Shown here piece after piece: positions 1 to 9,734 of a stretch of DNA of 64,000 nucleotides (the stretch's first letter is position 1; each line of letters opens with the position of its first letter). The translations under genes were made by a program, and so were the position numbers. Source of the stretch: Hyaloscypha bicolor E. Taxonomy: Eukaryota; Ascomycota; Leotiomycetes; Helotiales; Hyaloscyphaceae. Location of the stretch: assembly GCF_002865645.1 (NCBI RefSeq), contig NW_020194684.1, positions 4,255,952-4,319,951 of the forward strand. Direction: 5' to 3'. Below the pieces are notes generated by a model. That model did not search any database. It was not told the DNA's origin and was given only the letters and a program-made list of their open reading frames with translations.

Positions 1-77
1 TCAACCGAACACGTCAAGCCGTCATTACCGGCGAGTTGGTCGAAATTATCACTGGTGCGGCGGCTTCGGAAGAGTAA
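1..77 (+). CDS. ATP3: ATP synthase F1 gamma subunit, C-terminal end (partial)
   Basis: Bases 3-77 read in frame to a TAA stop as NRTRQAVITGELVEIITGA followed by AASEE. The NRTRQAxITxELxxIxxGA ending is the conserved C-terminal helix of the mitochondrial ATP synthase gamma subunit, the central rotor stalk that turns inside the F1 head. Only the last 24 residues are present; the rest lies left of the window. The short acidic tail after the helix is slightly longer than I remember for yeast. The match is short but very characteristic. Confidence 0.85.
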   Translation, partial: NRTRQAVITGELVEIITGAAASEE

Positions 78-369
78 GGGGTTTGTGCATATGTAGTCTA
101 GTCAAGAGTTTCTGGTCATTCCTGGCCTGATAGAGCCGATTTCATTCTGTATCAATGCATGAAAACCTAAGTTGAACCTCGAGATATTTGCAAAAAATAT
201 CAACACACGATCAATATGCGATTGGAATGGGATTTTGATTTCTACCTTTTAGTAACCGGAACCCATCGTTCTAACGTTTATGTTCTACGCCTGATATATA
301 TCTTCAAGTGAAGCACATATTGAATTCCCTCATTGTCTCCGAACTGTTTACACCTCTCCCACTCCCCGG

Positions 370-927
370 TTATCGCCCTGCCCTATCCCCAGACAGAACT
401 GCAGCATTTAACTGCGATAACAGTCCGGTAAATCTAGTTCCCACTGGCTCACCAGCACTCTGTCTCCAAGCACAAGAAACCTCCGTTATCACGCCAATTA
501 CTACCCTTCCCTCGCTCCTCACTTCCTCCAATCCCCCCATCACCCTGACCTCTCCACAAGGCCTCGGTATCCACGCAATCTGCCTAAAACCCCCATTCCC
601 ACTCATCGACTGTGTCCAATCTCGTGGTGTTACGTCTTCATATCTGCAGCTTCGTATGATGCACCAGCTCCAAGGATACGTTGGAGAGATTATCGTGAGA
701 ATGCCATGGCCGAGTGGCACTTCTGGTATTGCCAGGTTGGATTTGCCGCTGCGGTCTTGGCAATATGGACAGGAGAACGGGAGCTCGAGATGGATTGTTG
801 TGAACTTTTCGCTGACGGGACTGTCTGGCGATGGGGAGGAAGCTTGATTTGAGGTGCCAGAGATCAGTGGGCCGATGGCAGTGTGTCCACAGGCGTGAGT
901 GAACCTGTAGTGAAGACGCATTCTCAT
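370..927 (-). CDS. Small Cys/His-containing hypothetical protein
   Basis: Open reading frame of 185 codons on the minus strand with no intron needed. It begins MRMRLHYRFTHACGHT and has a CPYC pair near residue 54, so a CGH...CPxC arrangement that could hold a metal. Many small unannotated fungal proteins start with a similar aromatic-Cys-Gly-His segment; the gene at 3471 does too. The rest has low similarity to anything I recognise. An overlapping plus-strand frame (308-847) is also open, so the strand choice rests on the Cys/His pattern. Expression is not shown. Confidence 0.45.
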   Translation of the reverse strand: MRMRLHYRFTHACGHTAIGPLISGTSNQASSPSPDSPVSEKFTTIHLELPFSCPYCQDRSGKSNLAIPEVPLGHGILTIISPTYPWSWCIIRSCRYEDVTPRDWTQSMSGNGGFRQIAWIPRPCGEVRVMGGLEEVRSEGRVVIGVITEVSCAWRQSAGEPVGTRFTGLLSQLNAAVLSGDRAGR

Positions 928-2380
928 TTGAGGGTGAAGGGTGGAACTGGGAGGAGGCTTGAGTTTCGAAGTTTGGGGCTTTCAAGCGGAGGAGAAATTG
1001 CTTGTTTGTAATTGACTGCGTTCAGATCCGAGTGTGCAGCAACTCGTGGAACCCTTCTGAGTTGTCTACCGAATTGCTGTAGGTGGAGAGAGGCAACTGC
1101 GAAAAAACCCGAAGTACAGGGTCCATTCCCTCGGCGTTTTGTAATGATTCACAAACTTTACAACCTCAGATAGTCAGACTTATCTCATTTTTACACTTGT
1201 TGATTAAGAAGTTCGATAAGCAGTTCCTAAAAACGATACCGAATACCTCAAGTATTAAATGCTCTATGTTGGGAAGTGTTCATTTTCCTTTGCGTCGAGG
1301 GAAGCCCTTCTGGGAAAGTTATCGGCTTCTGTACATGTAGTGCGATACTCATTCTTAGAGTATGCTTCGTCACCACCTTTGGCTTCTTTCTCGTGCGGTT
1401 CATCGTGGAGTACTGGGACCTCAACTCCGCCTTTTTCCCCAGCATTTATAAATCATTTTCTTGACAGACAATTGGCTAGATTGTGGATTCGGAAAAGTGC
1501 ATTTACCTTGCTCTCTTTGTTCCCTTCCCTCTGAAGCAACAACGAGTTTCATTTGGCACTATGAAAGAGCTCCCTCAAACTCTTTCTCCAGGATCAACGT
1601 TCTGCCATCAATTTCTGAGTACTTCTGTATTCAACTTTCAGCTGGTGATGGAAATGTAAAATTCGCCCCGATTTCTCCATCGCTCGTGAAAGGGGCGCAC
1701 ATGAAAGAAAACGGCCGAATATAATCTACTAATATTTGCCAAACTCTCGAGAATTACCTAACCCTTCACTGACAATTCAATCCTTGCAGAAATTCACTGA
1801 CAGTGACCGTCTCATATATAGATCTTCACTATAGCGGTGCTTTGACTCCTATCTTTTCGCTTAGCATAAGCGAATTCATCCAATAAAACTCTCTCGACCG
1901 TATTGAACCCGTTCACCTTGGTCTCTTGTAAACCTAAACTATCATTCCCTCAGTGACTTAAGCTTGGCCCTCCCTCTATCCACCATTCTTTTCCTTCGGC
2001 AAAGTTCAGTCGGAGTAATCGCCTGGTTTAAGTCCAGGAATTCAACTCCTATTCACACGTAATGGTTGTCAAAGCTCTTCAACTTCTTACAACAACTACA
2101 ACTTTCTGTTAGAATTAATAATCTTCTTCTAATTACAACCCCTTCATTTATCAACTGGACTCCTGTTCAACAAATTCAGTTCCAATCAAGATAACCAGGT
2201 CCATCATTTACGAATCTTCTGCTTGCTGCCATCTACTTCATGAAGTAGTAAAAGGCCAAAAGCTCCTCAGCCCCTCCCGCAAATACCAGCTTCTCCCAAC
2301 AACAGCCTCCTGCCTGAGTAGCGCCCAATTCACTTTATGTAATTGCCTCGTCTTTCTGCTTAAAGTGCTGCAAAATCTTT
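928..2380. other. Intergenic stretch without a recognisable gene
   Basis: Only short, mutually overlapping open frames occur here (for example 1259-1534 plus and 1461-1724 plus). None has a recognisable domain, consistent splice signals or a good start context. From about 1750 onward the plus strand becomes rich in C and T, which fits the upstream or leader region of the gene starting at 3471. Confidence 0.5.
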
Positions 2381-2389
2381 AGCACCTCC

Positions 2390-2875
2390 TGAAAACAACC
2401 ACCTTCTTTCAACAACGACAACACCCTGCCTCGACAGCTTCCTTCCTCGACAACACTCCGCCGCGACAGCTATCTTCCCCCATAACCTCACCGACCCTGA
2501 ACAACTCTCCTCCTCGACAACCATTTTCTCCCTACCTCGACAACCCTCAACAACTCTCTGCCTGGAGAGCACCATCTCTGATATTCTTCTAACCCAAATC
2601 AACCCTCTTTCTAGAAAACGCCAACGCTCCACTTCTTCAACCTGCAACAACCATCTTCCTCCACAGCCCTCTTCCTGAGAGTGCCATCGCTACCATTTTC
2701 CTACCCGCAACAACCTTCATCCGATTCACGACCGACAACCTGTCGCAACTAACAACACCATTCCTCCGACAACCTCCTTCCAATTCACGACGATCTTTCG
2801 CAATCAACAACGCTCTTCCTCGAAGAACCTCAAAACAATACCTCGACCTTCGTCGTCGGTCTTCTCTCATTCGCA
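2390..2875 (+). repeat. Degenerate CAAC/CCTCGACAAC-rich simple repeat
   Basis: The plus strand is made of imperfect short units built on CAAC, such as CCTCGACAACACTCCGC and variants with TTCCTC, repeated tens of times over nearly 500 bp. Minus-strand frames through it encode only Arg/Val/Glu-rich low-complexity peptide and are treated as by-products. It lies about 0.6 kb before the ATG at 3471 and may belong to a long pyrimidine-rich 5' leader. Confidence 0.55.
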
Positions 2876-3470
2876 TACTATTAATTCAAATATCCTTGTA
2901 CTACAAGATGCAATAACACTTCTTGTGTCACGCTCACATTCAAATATTCAGCTTAACTTAGCAACGACTGAAAGCAAGCCTTCATTGACTCACCAAGGTA
3001 AGCTTTGAGCTAGCAAAAGACACTCTGCAACTGAACTTTTTTGACCGACCAGCGTCCACAGCTGCTTCGCTCCTCCATCGCTCAGATCGTAGTAGCGACC
3101 AACTTTCCTTCAGTCCCCCACTTCGAGACCGAAACGTCATCCCTCAAGCAGCTAGGTCTTCTTCGAGACTTCCTTCTTTCAAGCAACTAGCTTCAAAGGT
3201 AGCTTCAACTCTTTAATCATACATGTTTTCTTAACAACTGATTTAGTGAATAGCTGACCTTGATTTTTAATAAGAGGCAATCAAGACAACAAAACCCTCA
3301 GTCATCCCGAGAGATCCAGCTTTGTGCAAGACAAGCAGTCACAACGAACAGACCTTTCGAGTTACAACACAACAAATCTTTAGCAAGACACTCCCATCCG
3401 CTTTGTGTCTTTAAAGCTAAAAACATTTATTCACCTATTCTTGACCAACACTTCACCCATCACAGCCAAA

Positions 3471-4547
3471 ATGTGTGTGAAGGAGTTTTTAGGGTACTCG
3501 TGCGGGCACTGCTCGATGCCCTACCTCCGGCCGTGTCCGGTCACCGCGTCTAACCCGACTTTCCCAGCTTGCAAATTCCCGGCCGAGCGACCGATCTATA
3601 CCAATGAAAACTGCCACAGCTGCGAGAGAGTCCTGTGGAACATGGAGGTGCTGAGAAAGGAGGAAGAGCACCGACAAATGCACAAGCGGCGAGAGTGCCA
3701 CTGTGAAGTTATCTTCGATGCAGAGGAGCGCGAGAGACGACTTCGACCCAGAGGCAGCAAAGGAAAGGGGAAGGGGAAGGAGTTGGCTCGTATTGAATTC
3801 GGAGGTCAAGGTGGAGATGAGGGAGAAGTCGGAGCGGCCGGCGTATCTGGTGTCGCCGGTGTCGCTGGTGTCGCCGGTGTCGCTGGTGTCGCCGGTGTAG
3901 CTGGTGTCGCCGGTGCGTCTGAGAAGGGACATGGACTTGATACTCCGAATACTGGTCACCGTGGTGTCACTGAAGCTGGACCCAGAAAGCCCCGTCAAGA
4001 TTGGGCTCCGGATGCTCAGATGGCAGCTTACCAGTATGTGGGATACCAGACCAACGGTACTGGAAATGGACCGCACATGGCTCAATATGGACAGGGAGGT
4101 GGATTTCCAGGTGGAGGAAACACTCAGATGGACCTGGTTCCGATGGCACAAAGACCTGGATATCCTGCTGGCGGTGGAGTTGGTAAAATGGATTTGGATC
4201 AAGTCGCGGCAGGACATGGCTTCCCGGTTGGTGGAGTTGTCCCCCGAGAGCACTTGTGGGAGGGTCAAATGGAAATTGGTCAACCAGGCGCTGGTATGAA
4301 GTGGTATCCGCAGCAGCATGAAGCTAATATGCCAACAATGCCCGATCTCTATTCATCTCCCACGAGCATTCCCGACAAGATGCCTCGCACCTGGCAAAGA
4401 TCAAAGTCCGAACCTCCGGAGGAGATCAACCACCCTGCTTCCCCTGCACTTAACTTCACACAGCCCGTTACCGTGGCCGATGCTGTAGCTATTGCTCCAG
4501 ACCTTCAGCAGCCTGCCATTGTCAGCAGTGACATGGCCCAGTTATGA
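3471..4547 (+). CDS. Cys/His-rich hypothetical protein with a Gly-Val-Ala repeat
   Basis: Single-exon frame of 358 residues. I place the start at the ATG in AGCCAAAATGTGTGTG because the protein then opens MCVKEFLGYSCGHC and the bases before it suit a fungal start; the frame stays open 66 bp further upstream. The N-terminal 85 residues hold about nine Cys/His residues in CGHC, PCP, ACKF, NCHSC and CHCE contexts, suggesting metal binding. Residues near 125-150 are a perfect tripeptide run of the GVA type, encoded by an 18-bp tandem repeat. The C-terminal half is rich in Gly, Pro, Gln and Met and looks disordered. I do not recognise a function. Confidence 0.7.
   Translation: MCVKEFLGYSCGHCSMPYLRPCPVTASNPTFPACKFPAERPIYTNENCHSCERVLWNMEVLRKEEEHRQMHKRRECHCEVIFDAEERERRLRPRGSKGKGKGKELARIEFGGQGGDEGEVGAAGVSGVAGVAGVAGVAGVAGVAGVAGASEKGHGLDTPNTGHRGVTEAGPRKPRQDWAPDAQMAAYQYVGYQTNGTGNGPHMAQYGQGGGFPGGGNTQMDLVPMAQRPGYPAGGGVGKMDLDQVAAGHGFPVGGVVPREHLWEGQMEIGQPGAGMKWYPQQHEANMPTMPDLYSSPTSIPDKMPRTWQRSKSEPPEEINHPASPALNFTQPVTVADAVAIAPDLQQPAIVSSDMAQL
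3849..3915 (+). repeat. 18-bp in-frame tandem repeat coding Val-Ala-Gly
   Basis: Units alternating GTCGCCGGT and GTCGCTGGT repeat about seven times with one GTAGCTGGT variant. The alternation of synonymous GCC and GCT makes an 18-bp super-unit, evidence of recent slippage or unequal exchange. It keeps the reading frame of the surrounding gene. Confidence 0.85.
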
Positions 4548-4707
4548 CACATGGACAGGGGCAATCCAGTAAGTTCACATCTCGGGGTGATTTTCGAAAG
4601 TTTGTGCTGGCATTGCTAACTCAGCAATGACGTAGACTTGTACAAACAAAGGAAGTTTCTTAATCAATATACAACAACAAATGACAACTCCGCTCATCTC
4701 TTTGCTT

Positions 4708-6235
4708 TTATCGATCGACTTCTCCAAACACTGCATCTTCGTTAGCAACAAGTCATAGTTTTCTTTCATTTTCAACTCACCCAAATCCATCGTCCCGATA
4801 ATCGCCACTGCATCCGCCAGTAAATGACCCCTCGAAATCTGATCGAACCCACCTAGATGGGCGAAGCCAGGTGCTCTAATCTTGCATCGGTATGGTCTCT
4901 CACTTCCATCACTCACGACGTAAACACCCATCTCCCCCTTAGGTGCTTCAATTGCTGAATATGTCTCTCCAGGTGGCACAGTATATCCTTTGGTGAATAA
5001 CAAGAAGTGGTGGATCAAGGCCTCCATATTCTCCTTCATCGCCGCACGGGGAGGTGGGGAGATCTTGTAGTCCTCTACTCGGATGGGTCCGGCAGGCATC
5101 TTATTGAGGCATTGGTGGATAATCCGGAGCGATTGACGAAATTCCTCCATTCGACACAAATACCGGTCATAACAATCACCATTCACGCCGACAGGAACGT
5201 CAAATTCAACTTCGCCGTATGCATCATAAGGCTGGCTCTTCCTCACGTCCCATGGCACACCTGAACCTCGAAGCATGACACCCGTGAATGAATAGTTCAG
5301 GGCATCGGCTGCAGACACAACGCCAATTCCCTTTGTTCGTCCAATCCAAATGCGGTTGTCAGTGAGCAGTTCCTCGGTTTCATCGATACGATCTCCAAAC
5401 TGGGTGGCCCACTGGTAGATGTCATCAAGCAGACCGACGGGAATATCTTGGTGGACACCGCCTGGGCGAACATATGCTGCGTGGAGGCGAGCTCCTGAAA
5501 CTCTTTCATAGAATTCCTGCGTTGAGCTTAGCAAACATAGATTAATCAAACATCATTATTGCTTACCATAAGCTTCTCACGTTCCTCAAAGCCCCATAAG
5601 AAAGGAGTAAGTGCACCAACATCCATTGCGTGAGATAGAATGGACATGAGATGATTCAAGATTCTGGTAATCTCTCCAAACAACGTTCTGATCCACTTCG
5701 CCCGCTCGGGAATCTCAATATTCAATAGCTTCTCGACCGCCAATGAGAAACATTGCTCATTTGTCATCATAGAGACGTAATCCAACCGATCGAAGTATGG
5801 CAGGGCCTGCAGGTATGTCTTGTATTCAATCAACTTTTCAGTCCCACGATGTAACAGCCCCACATGAGGATCTGATCGAACAATCTCTTCTCCATTCAGC
5901 TCCAATATCAACCGCAATACTCCGTGAGCTGCAGGGTGTTGAGGGCCGAAATTGACCGTATAGTGACGGATCTTCCTGTTCTCGACTGCTTCTCCATCTA
6001 AATTCGAATCGGGATTAAGGTTCATATATTGGGGGTCGCCGGAGTTCGAGGGGTGTGCGAAGTGCTTGTCGGTAGGAATTAACCTCGTTCCCTCGTACGG
6101 CTCTGCGTATCTTTGAGAGGGGAGAGCAGAGAAAGCTCGAATTGAAGCTCGTGAGGTGGAGGCTTTCGAAAATCCGGGACGCAAGCAGAGTCGTTTGGCA
6201 TTGCGGCCGGCCAGCCGGGTAATTGAGGCTGCCAT
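4708..6235 (-). CDS. nuo49: NADH:ubiquinone oxidoreductase 49 kDa subunit
   Basis: Exons 6235-5567, 5516-4781 and 4730-4708 join in frame to 475 residues, the usual size of the fungal complex I 49 kDa (NDUFS2) subunit. It sits in the peripheral arm of mitochondrial complex I near the quinone site. The N-terminus is Arg/Ser/Ala-rich like a mitochondrial presequence. Conserved blocks include [40 protein letters not shown] and the ending IIGTMDLVFGEVDR. Both introns are exactly 50 bp; the second, with branch site CTAAC, is needed to restore the ending VFGEVDR. Start chosen at MAASITRL because upstream codons look like leader. It diverges from the RPAC1 gene. Confidence 0.95.
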
Positions 6236-6499
6236 TGCGATCAACAGGCAAGAAGAACTGGGTGTTTGTATCCCAGACTTCAGGCTTCGTATTTCACCTT
6301 GAGGAGGGACAGTGATGTCTTGTTGAATTGCCTTCAAGACAGTCCATGATGAGGTCGACGAAATAAGCTCGGACGAAGTGAGCTAGTGACAGCCAATCAG
6401 AAACCCTGCACAGAGTCGGAGTAAAAAGTGGCCGACCAATTTTCAGTCAAAATTATTTTCCCATCAAAGACCCCGCCATCAACCTCTACCCGAACAAAT
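6236..6499. promoter_or_regulatory. Shared divergent promoter, nuo49 / RPAC1
   Basis: The two start codons are 264 bp apart and face away from each other, so both transcripts must start in this interval. CCAAT-type pentamers occur on either strand (AGCCAATCAG near 6392 and GACCAATTTT near 6435). No TATA box stands out. The role is inferred from position. Confidence 0.6.
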
Positions 6500-7720
6500 A
6501 TGGCACCGTATCAGCCCTCGAAAGCTGAGCTGGACCGCAGAAAAGTAAGTAGATCTACCCAATATCTCTCTCATTCCTTCTAACCAAGAAATCAGATTGT
6601 GGGGATCAACGCCGAAACAGTTACAGATGTCTCCTCGACCGATTATCCAGGACACTATCCGGGTTGGTTGACGCATCTGGATTTGTAGAAGAAGCAGAAC
6701 TAATTGCCATTAGGAGAGGACCATTCCTGGGACAAGTTCAAGTTTGAGGATAACTTCGAAGTGAAGATCTACAAAAATGAACCACTCGAATCCTCATTCT
6801 CCCTCATCGGATTAGACGCCGCAGTCGCAAATGCCTTCCGGCGCATCATGATCGCAGAGATCCCGACATTGGCCATCGAAACCGTCTTCGTAGCCAACAA
6901 CACCTCTATTATTCAAGATGAAGTTCTCGCGCAAAGATTAGGTCTCATACCGCTGAAGGGAAGCAAGCAAGGTCTACTTGAGTTTTTGAAATGGTGTTCG
7001 CCGCCGGCAGAAGGAGAGGCTCCATATTCGATAGACTCGAACACCATCCTCTTGGAACTCAAAATCGCATGCACGCGTAACGAGATGGCTGCGAAGGGAG
7101 AGACTGATCCGCTCAAGGCGTACCATAACGCACATGTCTACGCTAAAGATATCTTGTTCAAGCCTTTCGGCCGCCAAAGGAATTACTTTAGTGGGGGAGA
7201 TGAGATCAGGCCCACGAATCCGGATATCTTGATTGCAAAATTGAGACCAGGACAGGAGATTGATGTGGATATGCATGCGATCAAGGGGGTGGGAAGTGAC
7301 CATGCGAAATACTCGCCTGTGGCTACGGCTTCGTATCGACTTATGCCTACGATCACGATTCTGAAGCCGATTTTGGGGAAGGATGCTGAGAAATTTGCGA
7401 GATGTTTTCCTCGGGGTGTTATTGGGCTTGAGACGGTGACGAAGAAGGAGGCTGCAAAGAAGGGAAGCGGATACGAAGGTCATGAGGGCGAGAAGAAGGC
7501 CGTCGTGAAGGATCCGATGAAGGATACTGTGAGCAGGGAATGCCTAAGGCATGAAGAGTTTGAGGGAAAAGTCAAGCTAGGAAGGATACGAGACCACTTC
7601 ATCTTCTCGGTGGAGAGTGTGGGTCAGTGGGATAGTGACGAGCTTTTCTTAGAGTCGGTTAAAATTCTGAAAGGCAAGTGTGATGTGCTAAAGAGGAGTT
7701 TGACGAACATGGTACGATAG
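6500..7720 (+). CDS. RPC40: RNA polymerases I and III subunit RPAC1 (AC40)
   Basis: Exons 6500-6544, 6596-6662 and 6714-7720 give 372 residues. The first two small exons encode MAPYQPSKAELDRRK and IVGINAETVTDVSSTDYPG, which join to EDHSWDKFKF as in other fungal AC40 proteins. AC40 is the alpha-like subunit that dimerises with AC19 to nucleate assembly of RNA polymerases I and III. Alpha-motif residues are visible in LDAAVANAFRRIMIAEIP and in DIDVDMHAIKG-like sequence before SPVATASYRLMP. Introns are 51 bp each; the second uses a GTTGGT donor. It converges with UBA3, 218 bp between stops. Confidence 0.95.
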
Positions 7721-7938
7721 AGCGGACAATATCACGAGCATTGTAGGAGTTGTAGGTTCTGGCGTTGGATGGCTTTTTTGATAGCTATCAAGAGCTGACG
7801 CTTTTGTCGGTATTAAAAGCCAAATCCCTCATGATCCATGTCTTCATAACTCTATAAGTCCACCCCCGGGATGTCGCAGCAACTATGCAATACAAAGAGC
7901 CCCCGCCATTTCGCCAATCATGTTGCTCTTGCCTTAGT

Positions 7939-9572
7939 TCACGCAGTTGTTCCATTTCCATTGGCCTTTTCCGCAGCAGCATTAGTAGCAGTTGTGAAAA
8001 GCTTCGAGAACTTGAGCTTGTATTTAAAATCCACTGAGCCCAAAGAGGGATCGGAAACTCCAATCTCCTCTCCATCCACAACCAGATCTCCCACCTTCTT
8101 TTCCAGATTCGGCGCCGTCTTGAGCCTTAAACTCTCTGGGCTTTGCATGTAGAGAGTCTTGGCTTCCGAACGAATGGATGGTTTCTTCAACTGCGCCTCT
8201 GGTCTGACAGCCAAAGACTGGATGAATTCGTCCAAGGTCAAAGTCGGATCGACTTCCAGGTCTCGGGCCAGGTTTCCGCAAACAGGACAATCAGGTTTCT
8301 TCTCGTGCTTGAATGTGTACGTGTAAATGCTGTCATTTCCACTGTACATCATATAATTATCTTCTGGTCCAAGGGACGGATTCGTTGATGTTGCGATCTT
8401 GAAAGCTTCATTACAGCAACTTGCAGCAATGATAGCATTTGTTGACGCAATAGCTGGGATGATATTCTTGACCACACCTTGTGTCAAAGAGTATGTGACC
8501 CCTGTGATATTAAACTCTGCAGCTCGGCCCAACGCTTTCTTGTATAACCAGGTAATGTGCTCGGGGTCATCGTTGTCCAATTTTGGAAACGGTTTTTCTT
8601 GTTCCCAAGCAATGATATGAGCCCACTCAATGCAGTGTTCCGGTTGGCGAGGGATAGTTGCGAGTGTACAAAGAGGGACGGCGGCCCGCGGTGCATGCAT
8701 GTCCAACTGACATTCTATACAAGAGGTCAAGGTAGGAAATATGACTCGAGATTGTCCCTTGAAGCCTAGTATGCTACTCAGTATTATCCCCATAATCAAA
8801 CTCGCTCGAAATGTATACCTTCGGTGCCTCCATCAATCAGAGGTTTCAGACTCTCTGGGTTCTCCATGTCTACTAGGTTCACAAGCGTAGAGTTAATCCA
8901 TCGTCGAGCTTCAATGCTGTCCAAACCGCAGACAACCATTTGGAACTGCAGGTAGAAGGCATCATCGAAATCCTGGATTTTGCAGTTGTACGGCGTGATC
9001 TTAACTCCCTTCACCCTCTTCTCCACAAACTTGGCTGCAACTTCGGCTTTCGATTTGCCAACATCACTGTGTCTGAAAAGGAACTGGCGGTTTAGGTTCG
9101 AGACGTCAATGGTATCTGCAACGAGAAGTCAGCTCAGTTCAACAGAAGCGGCGGAGATTCTGCTAACCCATATCTATGACATGGATGTCCTTGAACCCAG
9201 AAAGAGCAAGATTCTTCAGGATTTCGCAACCAAGACCACCAGCGCCTCTGCTCGAGAATCAGTACTGATATTCATCATGCTCCAGGCAGACAACCAACAT
9301 TACTCTAGATACATCGCGTTAGCAGCAGTTTCTTCTCACAATCTTGTAGTAGCTCACAGTAACTTCATATTTGACATACGGTCTGCAACCTCATTCGCAT
9401 CATAGTCTGGATTTGTGAACGGTCCCGGATTTTGAAGAACATTGTTCAGATAGGTCCTGGAAGAGTCAGCTCCATTCTCTCCGCCGGATGCGCCAGAGCC
9501 TTCTTACCAACGTTTTGCCGGTATTGGCATCGCGGCCGATATTGTGCCAGAGACCATTATGGGCTGCGACAT
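7939..9572 (-). CDS. UBA3: NEDD8-activating enzyme E1 catalytic subunit UBA3
   Basis: Exons 9572-9508, 9456-9358, 9304-9299 (6 nt), 9247-9168, 9115-8819 and 8765-7939 give 457 residues. UBA3 with its ULA1/APPBP1 partner adenylates NEDD8/Rub1 and passes it to UBC12, activating cullin ligases. Visible are the nucleotide-binding GAGGLG at 58-63, [19 protein letters not shown], the zinc pairs CIEC (198, 201) and CPVC, and the catalytic cysteine in PLCTLATIP at residue 215. The 6-nt exon AGTAAT completes LVIG ahead of AGGLG; without it two residues of the first Rossmann strand are missing. All five introns are then 51-53 bp. Start at MSQPIMVSG, whose exon joins to [16 protein letters not shown]. 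Confidence 0.92.
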
Positions 9573-9734
9573 CTCTGTCTGGAGGATGTGAGAGTGTTGA
9601 AGAAAGGATTTTGGAGCGGGAGGTTGGCACCTCTTATCGCTTATCCGCCTGCATGACACTGGACGAGCTTAAATATTTCACCCGCAACCTCCAGGCTCCC
9701 GAAACTCTTCAAACAAATTAGGCCTCATGTAGCC
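9573..9734. promoter_or_regulatory. Shared divergent promoter, UBA3 / TEL2
   Basis: Only 162 bp separate the two start codons, which point away from each other. The interval is short for two promoters and must carry both. No distinctive box was recognised. Confidence 0.6.

Noticed and set aside
308..847. Plus-strand frame of 179 codons
   Set aside because: It overlaps the minus-strand frame 927-370 almost completely and lacks a motif; the minus strand has the CGH...CPYC pattern.
3489..4319. Minus-strand frame of 276 codons under the 3471 gene
   Set aside because: It is the antisense of a repetitive coding region (Asp-Thr-Gly repeats mirror Val-Ala-Gly) and has no start context or domain.
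9248..9357. Single 110-bp intron in UBA3
   Set aside because: It joins in frame but removes two conserved residues of the Rossmann strand; two standard introns around a 6-nt exon explain the sequence better.
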